Shown: one piece after another, positions 1 to 5,312 of the stretch
How the letters are laid out: the number at the start of each line of letters is the position of its first letter
How positions within the stretch are numbered: the stretch's first letter is position 1
NCBI GenBank assembly: GCA_031284765.1
Contig: JAITXK010000165.1
Span: 1-7,270 of the forward strand
Direction: 5' to 3'
Origin: Candidatus Symbiothrix sp.
Lineage (GTDB): Bacteria; Bacteroidota; Bacteroidia; Bacteroidales; Azobacteroidaceae
Length of the DNA: 7,270 bases
Program-made: the position numbers and the translations under genes
The notes under the pieces: generated by a model
Databases searched by the model: none
What the model saw: only the letters and a program-made list of their open reading frames with translations
Told to the model about the DNA's origin: nothing

Positions 1-1175
1 TTGATATGTGCGTTGATGCCGGCAATCAATCCCTGAGAACCTGCTTCTTCGTAACCGGTCGTTCCGTTGATTTGTCCGGCAAAAAATAAATTTTTAATTC
101 GCTTGGTTTCTAATGAATGGGACAACTGTGTGGGCGGAAAGAAATCATATTCGATAGCATAGCCCGGCCGATAAATGCGGACATTTCTTAGTGCAGGAAT
201 TTGTTGTAGTGCGTTTAATTGAATTGATAATGGGAGCGAGGAAGAAAATCCATTCAAATAATATTCCTGTGTGTTTTCTCCTTCCGGTTCTAAAAACAAT
301 TGATGTTGCGTTTTATCGGCAAAAGTAACAATCTTCGTTTCTATGCTGGGACAATATCTCGGCCCAATGCTTTTGATTTGTCCGTTGTATAGGGGACTTT
401 CGTCTAAGCTGTTTCGTATAATTTCGTGACAGGCTTCATTCGTGTAGATAGTCCAGCAACTTAGTTGTTTTAATGGGCGGGGAGTGAAATCCAAATACGA
501 AAATTTATGAAAATCTGCTTCTCCCTTTTGTTCTTCCGATAAGGAAAAATCTACGCTCCGTCCATCGATGCGGACAGGAGTACCTGTTTTCATCCGGTTG
601 ATTTCAAATCCTGTTTCAGATAATTGTTCGGTGATCCCAAAGGAAGCAGGCTCGGAAATTCGTCCTCCCGATAGTTGTGTCTTTCCGATATGCAATAGTC
701 CGTTGAGAAATGTGCCGGCTGTCAGAATAACCGCTTTGGCGTGAAATTCAACATCCAATGCCGTTTTCACTCCGATAACGGTTTTGTCTTTGATGATTAA
801 TTGTTTTACGGTATCTTGCCAAACAAATAAATTCACGATGGAATCAATGGTTTCCCTCCATTTTTCAATAAATCGTGTGCGATCGCTTTGTGCGCGGGGA
901 CTCCACATGGCGGGACCTTTGGAACGATTCAGCATGCGAAATTGAATAGCCGTTTCATCGGTAATAATTCCCATTTGGCCACCTAAGGCATCCATTTCGC
1001 GAACAATTTGTCCCTTCGCAATTCCACCGACAGCAGGGTTGCAACTCATTTGTGCAATCTTGTTCATGTCCATGGTAATCAACAAGGTTTTTGAACCCAG
1101 ATTGGCGGCGGCGGCGGCGGCATCGCAACCGGCATGGCCTCCTCCTATAACGATGATATCGTATTCAAATTTCAT
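1..1175 (-). CDS. mnmG: tRNA uridine-5-carboxymethylaminomethyl modification enzyme MnmG (GidA), 3'-truncated by the window edge
   Basis: This is the FAD-dependent subunit that works with the GTPase MnmE to install the (carboxymethyl)aminomethyl group at C5 of the wobble uridine U34 in certain tRNAs, in the cytoplasm. I translated the minus strand from ATG at 1175-1173. It stays open for 391 codons to the window edge, against about 620 residues for the family, so the C-terminal third is missing. The N-terminal dinucleotide fold carries GGGHAG at residues 11-16. The conserved cysteine motifs QMSCNP (Cys45) and GPRYCPSIE (Cys275) are present, matching E. coli Cys47 and Cys277 as I remember them. 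Near the edge is the second family signature, beginning AGQINGTTGYEEAGSQG. The start lies inside the end of ybeY (11-bp overlap), so translation is probably coupled. A run of six GCC codons encodes six alanines just after the FAD motif. The identification is secure. Confidence 0.97.
   Translation of the reverse strand, partial: MKFEYDIIVIGGGHAGCDAAAAAANLGSKTLLITMDMNKIAQMSCNPAVGGIAKGQIVREMDALGGQMGIITDETAIQFRMLNRSKGPAMWSPRAQSDRTRFIEKWRETIDSIVNLFVWQDTVKQLIIKDKTVIGVKTALDVEFHAKAVILTAGTFLNGLLHIGKTQLSGGRISEPASFGITEQLSETGFEINRMKTGTPVRIDGRSVDFSLSEEQKGEADFHKFSYLDFTPRPLKQLSCWTIYTNEACHEIIRNSLDESPLYNGQIKSIGPRYCPSIETKIVTFADKTQHQLFLEPEGENTQEYYLNGFSSSLPLSIQLNALQQIPALRNVRIYRPGYAIEYDFFPPTQLSHSLETKRIKNLFFAGQINGTTGYEEAGSQGLIAGINAHI
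1104..1121. repeat. (GGC)6 trinucleotide tract inside mnmG
   Basis: Six perfect tandem GGC units on the plus strand read as six GCC alanine codons (residues 19-24) of MnmG, directly after the GGGHAG FAD-binding loop. All six codons are identical, which is unusual in a gene of moderate GC. The tract lies in the helix that follows the dinucleotide-binding loop. A gain or loss of one unit would keep the reading frame. Confidence 0.85.
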
Positions 1176-1584
1176 ATTGTTTCAACGCTTCGTTTTCTAA
1201 TTTTCGCATTTGTTTTGCATCTTTGGGCGATTTGTCTTTGAATCCGCAGAGGTGTAAAATGCCATGAATTATTACCCTGTGTAGTTCTTCAAAATAATCT
1301 GTTTTTAATTGTTCCGAATTGGATTTTACGGTTTCCAACGAAATGAATAAATCGCCGGAAATAACCTTTCCATCGGAATAATCGAAAGTAATAATATCGG
1401 TGTAATAATCGTGATTTAAATACTGTTGGTTGATTCTCAGAATCTCTTCATCGGAGCAAAAAATATAACTGATCTCCCCTACCCTCTTTTGATATTGGGC
1501 AATAACTTCTTTTATCCAACGACTGGTTTCCCTTCGTTTGATTTTAGGAAACTGAATATCTACAGCATTATACAATATAGCCAT
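1165..1584 (-). CDS. ybeY: Endoribonuclease YbeY (rRNA maturation factor)
   Basis: YbeY is a metal-dependent single-strand endoribonuclease involved in 16S rRNA 3'-end maturation and ribosome quality control. From ATG at 1584-1582 the protein is 139 aa, a normal length. Family landmarks are LN at residues 56-57, TDIITFDY at 62-69, SGDLFIS at 76-82 and the metal site HGILHLCG at 107-114. The metal ligands expected from E. coli are HxxxHxxxxxH. Here the first two are His107 and His111, but the third position is Asp117, a form I recall as usual in Bacteroidota. A TTG codon at 1608 is also in frame, but it overlaps a -7 box (TATCTTTG, 1613-1606), so ATG 1584 is the better start. The stop lies inside the mnmG start region (11-bp overlap), making a two-gene RNA-processing operon. 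Confidence 0.95.
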   Translation of the reverse strand: MAILYNAVDIQFPKIKRRETSRWIKEVIAQYQKRVGEISYIFCSDEEILRINQQYLNHDYYTDIITFDYSDGKVISGDLFISLETVKSNSEQLKTDYFEELHRVIIHGILHLCGFKDKSPKDAKQMRKLENEALKQYEI

Positions 1585-1605
1585 CCTATGAATTTTAAGC
1601 AACCA

Positions 1606-1613
1606 CAAAGATA
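1606..1613 (-). promoter_or_regulatory. Bacteroidota-type -7 box upstream of ybeY
   Basis: Read on the minus strand this is TATCTTTG, matching the Bacteroidota -7 consensus TAnnTTTG. It lies 21 nt upstream of the chosen ybeY start, leaving a short leader. I see no clear TTTG -33 element 19-21 bp further upstream, so the assignment rests on the -7 box and its position alone. It would drive ybeY and mnmG independently of the upstream spmAB gene, whose stop is about 60 bp away. Confidence 0.45.
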
Positions 1614-1671
1614 CAACAATTTTTATTTTAATTGCGTATGCTTTTATGCTCCGGGTGTAGTGAGTGGAGAA

Positions 1672-2907
1672 TTAGTTTTCGAAAAACAAATAACAGACAA
1701 AGATTGCTGCCAGAATACCGGCCAAATCAGCCAATAAAGAACCGGCAATTGCGTAGCGCGTATTTTTGATATTTACTGCGCCGAAATAGACTGCAACCAA
1801 GTAAAAAGTGGTGTCGGTCGAACCTTGAAAGATACTTGCCAATTTGCCTGTAAACGAATCGGCGCCATAGGTCTGCATGGCATCCAGCATCATGCCACGC
1901 GCTCCGCTTCCGCTCAAAGGTTTCATGATAGCTGTTGGGAAAGCAGTGACCCAATCGCTTGGTAATCCGCAGGTGGAAACTAAATAGGTCAGCCCATCCG
2001 TGATAAATGTCATGGCGCCTGATGCCCGAAAGATGGAGATGCCGACCAACATGGCAATTAAGTAGGGAATAATCATGACTGCTGTTTTGAATCCATCTTT
2101 TGCTCCTTCTATAAAGGCATCATAGACATTGATTTTTTTCCGGATTCCTGCAACGATAAATGCGATTGTAATACAGAATAACAATAAATTCGCTATCAAA
2201 GAAGAGTAAACAGAAACTTGTTCCTGCGGAAACGATTTAACCAACCAAACGACCAATGCAATAAAAGTAGTTATTCCACCGAAAAAGCCCAATAGAACTT
2301 TGTCTAATAAATTGATTTGTTGTTTGATACAAACATATATCGTTCCGATTAAAGTGGCGATGGTAGTTGTAATCATCAAAGGAACGAAAATGTCGGCCGG
2401 ATTGGCGGCACCCATTTGTGCGCGATAAACCATGATGGTTACCGGGATTAAGGTCAATCCCGATGCATTCAGGACTATGAACATAATCATTGGGTTGCTG
2501 GCAGTGTCTTTCTTTGGATTCAGGTCTTGCAGTTGCTGCATGGCTTTTAGCCCCAGGGGTGTTGCTGCATTGTCCAAATTTAGCATGTTTGCGGCGATAT
2601 TCATGAAGATTGAGCCAGTGGCAGGGTGTCCCTTCGGAATGTCGGGGAAAAGGCGTGAGAAGAGCGGAGAACCGGCTCTTGCCAAAAAATCGACTACCCC
2701 GCCCTTTTCACCGATTTTCATGAATCCCATCCATAAAGACAGCACACCGGTCAATCCTAAGGAAATTTCAAAGCCGTTTTTGGCTGCGGCGAAGGTGGCA
2801 TTCATCATGTCGGTAAAAATGCCTACATCGCCCGTAAAAATGACTTTACAGAGGCCTATTACGAAGGCTATGAGGAAGAATGCTATCCAGATATAATTTA
2901 GAACCAT
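1672..2907 (-). CDS. Fused SpmA-SpmB nucleoside-recognition (Gate) domain membrane protein
   Basis: This polytopic inner-membrane protein joins homologues of Bacillus spore maturation proteins SpmA (N-terminal half) and SpmB (C-terminal half). From ATG 2907-2905 it is 411 aa, about the sum of the two separate proteins. The SpmA half shows NAATPLGLKAM (residues 113-123) and LNASGLTLIP (146-155). The SpmB half shows SGSGARG (332-338) and GSTDTTFY (362-369), followed by a hydrophobic C-terminal helix. I count roughly nine or ten hydrophobic segments. An in-frame TTG at 2934 would add nine residues with poor family fit, so I prefer ATG 2907. The spore link is historical. The molecular function in non-sporulating bacteria is not established; the Gate domain suggests transport of a small molecule. 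It diverges from the pnuT-thiN pair and ends 87 bp before ybeY. Confidence 0.9.
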   Translation of the reverse strand: MVLNYIWIAFFLIAFVIGLCKVIFTGDVGIFTDMMNATFAAAKNGFEISLGLTGVLSLWMGFMKIGEKGGVVDFLARAGSPLFSRLFPDIPKGHPATGSIFMNIAANMLNLDNAATPLGLKAMQQLQDLNPKKDTASNPMIMFIVLNASGLTLIPVTIMVYRAQMGAANPADIFVPLMITTTIATLIGTIYVCIKQQINLLDKVLLGFFGGITTFIALVVWLVKSFPQEQVSVYSSLIANLLLFCITIAFIVAGIRKKINVYDAFIEGAKDGFKTAVMIIPYLIAMLVGISIFRASGAMTFITDGLTYLVSTCGLPSDWVTAFPTAIMKPLSGSGARGMMLDAMQTYGADSFTGKLASIFQGSTDTTFYLVAVYFGAVNIKNTRYAIAGSLLADLAGILAAIFVCYLFFEN

Positions 2908-2911
2908 GCTG

Positions 2912-2919
2912 CAAAAATA
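2912..2919 (-). promoter_or_regulatory. Possible -7 box immediately upstream of spmAB
   Basis: On the minus strand this reads TATTTTTG, a match to TAnnTTTG, but only 4 nt separate it from the spmAB ATG at 2907. If it is used, the transcript would be leaderless or nearly so. No good -33 TTTG lies 19-21 bp upstream. The same 10-bp string TGCAAAAATA recurs at 2982-2991 and could hold the real box. Confidence 0.3.
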
Positions 2920-2983
2920 GTGTAATTTTACCAAGGTTCATCATTTTTTACTCCTTTTATTGAATTTACGCTGTAATATTTTG

Positions 2984-2991
2984 CAAAAATA
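2984..2991 (-). promoter_or_regulatory. Alternative -7 box for spmAB
   Basis: On the minus strand this is a second TATTTTTG (TAnnTTTG match), about 76 nt upstream of the spmAB start. It would give a conventional leader of roughly 70 nt. I found no clear -33 element at the expected distance. It lies 3 bp from the plus-strand -7 box of pnuT, so the two promoters would face each other and could interfere. Confidence 0.3.
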
Positions 2992-2994
2992 CTA

Positions 2995-3002
2995 TACATT
3001 TG
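2995..3002 (+). promoter_or_regulatory. -7 box of the pnuT-thiN operon
   Basis: TACATTTG matches the Bacteroidota -7 consensus and lies 31 nt before the transporter ATG at 3034, leaving a leader of about 25 nt. The -33 element is weak: the nearest TTTG (2980-2983) is only 11 bp upstream rather than about 20. The leader is far too short to hold a TPP riboswitch. Confidence 0.5.
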
Positions 3003-3033
3003 CAGAAATTATATAGCAATAAATTTTTTTACA

Positions 3034-3645
3034 ATGATTGAATGGATGAACAACAATTGGTTTGAAGTCGTTGGCGCGATTCTAACCTTGTTTTTTTTGT
3101 ATTTGGAAGTAACCCGCAAATGGACAATGTGGGTGGTAGGTATTCTCAGTGGGCTGTTTTATGTCTATATCAATTTCGATGCCAAGTTGTATGCGCTTGC
3201 CGGTTTATGTACATACAATGTGCTTGTTTCGATTTATGGCATTTATTGTTGGAAATTTGCCAAAACGAAAAACAATCAGAATCTGCCGTTCGTTTTTATT
3301 TCTCAAAAATTGACTTTACAGTTAATAGCGATTGGTATTGCCGTATTTGCCGCTATTGCTTTGATTCTTATACTGTTCACAGATATTCAGCCATTTATAA
3401 ATTCAGGAACATTATTTTCCTTTGTTTTCGATAATTTGATTGCGACTTTGAGCGTGATCGCTGCCTGGATGGCTGCCCGGAAAATTGTGGAATCATGGTA
3501 TTTGTGGATGTTTATAAATCCCTGTACCATCGCATTGTACCTATATAAAGAAATGTATCCGAGTACAATATTGTATGTCGTTTATGCAATATTTTCTGTT
3601 ATAGGCTATATCCAATGGCGAAAAACCGCAATGCAACAACAATGA
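3034..3645 (+). CDS. pnuT: PnuC/PnuT-family vitamin transporter, probably for thiamine (PnuT)
   Basis: This is a 203-aa integral membrane protein of the PnuC family, facilitators that move nicotinamide riboside (PnuC), thiamine (PnuT) or riboflavin across the inner membrane. They depend on cytoplasmic phosphorylation to trap the substrate. Visible family features are Trp30 and Trp33 before a membrane helix, an LYALAGL/YGIYCW block at residues 52-73, a WYLWMFIN block at 155-162 and a C-terminal GYIQWRK (191-197). There are about seven hydrophobic segments. I infer thiamine as substrate from the downstream gene: the stop codon overlaps the start of a thiamine pyrophosphokinase (ATGA, 3642-3645). 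Rodionov and colleagues described pnuT next to such a kinase in Bacteroidota. From sequence alone PnuC (nicotinamide riboside) cannot be excluded. No Shine-Dalgarno is visible before ATG 3034, as is common in this phylum. Confidence 0.85.
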   Translation: MIEWMNNNWFEVVGAILTLFFLYLEVTRKWTMWVVGILSGLFYVYINFDAKLYALAGLCTYNVLVSIYGIYCWKFAKTKNNQNLPFVFISQKLTLQLIAIGIAVFAAIALILILFTDIQPFINSGTLFSFVFDNLIATLSVIAAWMAARKIVESWYLWMFINPCTIALYLYKEMYPSTILYVVYAIFSVIGYIQWRKTAMQQQ

Positions 3646-4283
3646 TTCCGCTGATACAAAATTTCAAAACGCTTGTGTTGGCCGATGGGGATTTCCCTTG
3701 CCATGCAATTCCTCTCGCTTTCCTGAAAAATGCCGACCGGATCATTTGTTGCGATGGCGCCACGGAAAAATTGTTGCATTTTGGCATGAACCCCGATTAT
3801 ATTGTTGGTGATTTGGACAGTATTTCCAATGAATTAAAAACCCGCTTCTCCCCCATCCTATTCCCCTATCCCGATCAGGAAACCAACGATTTGACGAAAT
3901 CCCTACACTTTTGCATTGAGCACGGCTGGACGGAAATTACCATTCTGGGCGCCACCGGCAAACGCGAAGACCATACCATGGGCAACCTTGCATTGCTAAC
4001 CGATTACGCCGAAAGCGCTCAAGTGCAACTGCTGACGGATTATGGCGTTTTTGTTCCGCAACTTAAATCTTCTGTGTATGAAAGTTATGCTGGTCAGCAA
4101 GTCTCGATTTTCAGCCTGACTGCTTCCACCCTCTTTACGACTCGCAATTTGGTTTATCCAATCGAAAACAGGGTACTAACTTCTTGGTGGCAAGGAACAT
4201 TAAATGAATCCCTTGCCGGTTGTTTTACTGTGGAAACAACCGGAGGAAAATCATTAGTATTTAGAGAATATCAGAAATATTAG
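3642..4283 (+). CDS. thiN: Thiamine pyrophosphokinase
   Basis: This enzyme transfers pyrophosphate from ATP to thiamine, giving thiamine diphosphate in the cytoplasm. The preferred start, ATG 3642, gives 213 aa, a normal family length. It shares ATGA with the transporter stop, which suggests coupled translation. An in-frame ATG at 3615 would add nine residues inside the transporter gene and is less likely. N-terminal catalytic-domain motifs are ADGD (residues 14-17), CDGA (37-40), GDLDS (56-60), DQETNDLTK (78-86) and GATGKREDH followed by Asn115 (103-115). The acidic residues would bind magnesium and ATP. The C-terminal beta domain retains a WWQGTLNES motif, which resembles the thiamine-binding end of the family. 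With the transporter it forms an uptake-and-trap pair that would salvage external thiamine. Confidence 0.93.
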   Translation: MIPLIQNFKTLVLADGDFPCHAIPLAFLKNADRIICCDGATEKLLHFGMNPDYIVGDLDSISNELKTRFSPILFPYPDQETNDLTKSLHFCIEHGWTEITILGATGKREDHTMGNLALLTDYAESAQVQLLTDYGVFVPQLKSSVYESYAGQQVSIFSLTASTLFTTRNLVYPIENRVLTSWWQGTLNESLAGCFTVETTGGKSLVFREYQKY

Positions 4284-4297
4284 ATTGGATACAACGG

Positions 4298-5146
4298 TTA
4301 GTCTTTCTTGCAACGAACGTTGTACAAGTATTGCTTTTTGTTGTAGTAGTGGTGCAGATTCTTGCTGTTGCTGGTCAAGTACCAATAGCATATCGCGTTG
4401 GTAGTGTAGAAACTACTTGACCAAAAGTATGCACGTGCGCCGTAATTTTGCATAATATTATCGCCTGAGCAACCGGCAAAAGGCGCCTTAAATTCATCGC
4501 TAAAAGTTGGATTGTTTGCTAACTCATTTTCCAATACATTCCACTCGTAATCACTTGGCAAGTGCCACCCTGTTGGGCAAATACCTTGATACTGATCTTG
4601 TGTTGAACTATTTGCTTCAGGGATCAACGCATTTGTGATGCGTCCGCTTGCTGCCGGCCAAGTGTATAGCAGACCATAAGCTTCTTTATTTGCCACACTG
4701 TTATTCGGATAAGCATACGATTTCGCCTTTGCTTTGCTTTTGGATTTATTATTTAGCTTTAGCTCGGTACTGTCGGCATAATGAGTCGTTTTTAGATTCT
4801 CTGTCATCCAACAGCCGGCATTGCCAAATTGGAAGACGTGGTAGCTATTGCCGTCAACATCCGTAACGGTTCCCAAACTATCCTCCACTTGATCTGCGGC
4901 TACTATGTCATCTGTATTCTCAACAGAATCTATCTTGACCCAAGTGGAGCCATCGTTCTGATACGTACCGGGAGGAATAGTCTTGCCTTCTTGCAATCCC
5001 TCCGATTGTGTGGAAATCGTAGCAGACGGACCCACCCCCAAGCTACCATTAATAACATAATTCAAGCCATTGATACGAACTTGTGAACATACACTCGCTA
5101 CGCTTAAAATTATAAACGTCATTACTGAAAAAACTTTCCTTTTCAT
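4298..5146 (-). CDS. Secreted FISUMP-domain protein (Fibrobacter succinogenes major paralogous domain)
   Basis: This 282-aa exported protein has unknown function. Residues 1-21 form a signal peptide: basic MKRK, a hydrophobic core, then VCS before Gln22, which fits signal peptidase I. Cys20 has Val at -1, a poor lipobox. Residues about 92-282 match the FISUMP domain (TIGR02145), with WMTENL at 113-118, CPTGWHLP at 190-197, FWSSS at 241-245 and the typical ending VRCKKD. The segment before it (22-90) is Gly/Ser/Thr-rich and acidic, like a linker or stalk. Residues 134-143 are a Lys/Ser/Ala low-complexity stretch. FISUMP proteins are common, often paralogous surface or secreted proteins in Bacteroidota and Fibrobacteres; their role is not known. 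I see no type IX secretion C-terminal domain. The gene has its own good promoter and converges on thiN with 14 bp between stops. Confidence 0.85.
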   Translation of the reverse strand: MKRKVFSVMTFIILSVASVCSQVRINGLNYVINGSLGVGPSATISTQSEGLQEGKTIPPGTYQNDGSTWVKIDSVENTDDIVAADQVEDSLGTVTDVDGNSYHVFQFGNAGCWMTENLKTTHYADSTELKLNNKSKSKAKAKSYAYPNNSVANKEAYGLLYTWPAASGRITNALIPEANSSTQDQYQGICPTGWHLPSDYEWNVLENELANNPTFSDEFKAPFAGCSGDNIMQNYGARAYFWSSSFYTTNAICYWYLTSNSKNLHHYYNKKQYLYNVRCKKD

Positions 5147-5191
5147 GTCTTTTTTTGTTTTAATTACTATTTATATTTTCTAAAACCGACG

Positions 5192-5223
5192 CAAATGTAA
5201 AAATAATTTCCATGTATTGCAAA
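5192..5223 (-). promoter_or_regulatory. Full Bacteroidota-type promoter of the FISUMP gene
   Basis: On the minus strand, TTTG (5223-5220) is followed after exactly 20 bp by TACATTTG (5199-5192). Both elements and the spacing match the Bacteroidota primary-sigma consensus TTTG-N19-21-TAnnTTTG. The -7 box lies 45 nt from the ATG at 5146, giving a leader of roughly 40 nt that ends in an A-rich stretch rather than a Shine-Dalgarno. Confidence 0.75.
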
Positions 5224-5260
5224 TATTATCTAAAGATTCGCTTGATTTTTAGTTGCATAC

Positions 5261-5291
5261 TTGGAAATCTCACGATTTTCATGTAAGTTTG
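5261..5291 (+). promoter_or_regulatory. Promoter of the ABC-F gene
   Basis: TTG (5261-5263) is separated by 20 bp from TAAGTTTG (5284-5291), a match to TAnnTTTG. The predicted transcript starts near 5297-5299, about 15 nt before ATG 5313. The box lies inside the in-frame upstream extension that begins at TTG 5253, so that extension would not be transcribed from here. This supports ATG 5313 as the true start. It is back to back with the FISUMP promoter, with 37 bp between the two -33 elements. Confidence 0.65.
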
Positions 5292-5312
5292 CGCCCCCAA
5301 GATAAAAAAGAA

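Noticed and set aside
1585..1608. TTG start giving YbeY eight extra residues
   Set aside because: The TTG overlaps the -7 box TATCTTTG, and the extra residues do not fit the usual YbeY N-terminus.
1426..1737. Plus-strand open frame of 103 codons opposite ybeY and spmAB
   Set aside because: It overlaps two well-supported minus-strand genes and shows no recognisable domain, so it is a shadow frame.
2908..3033. TPP riboswitch upstream of the thiamine transporter
   Set aside because: I looked for the CTGAGA and ACCTGA core elements on both strands and found none, and the leader is too short.
3615..3641. Earlier ATG for thiamine pyrophosphokinase
   Set aside because: It would overlap the transporter gene by 31 bp. 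The ATG at 3642 makes the typical ATGA coupling and gives a normal length.
4291..4323. Inverted repeat ACAACG / CGTTGT near the convergent stops, considered as a terminator
   Set aside because: The stem is only 6 bp with a 21-nt loop, lies mostly within the FISUMP coding end and has no T-run, so it is not a convincing terminator.
5253..5312. 20-residue N-terminal extension of the ABC-F protein from TTG 5253
   Set aside because: It contains the predicted promoter of the gene, and the remaining protein from ATG 5313 begins exactly where YbiT-like proteins begin.
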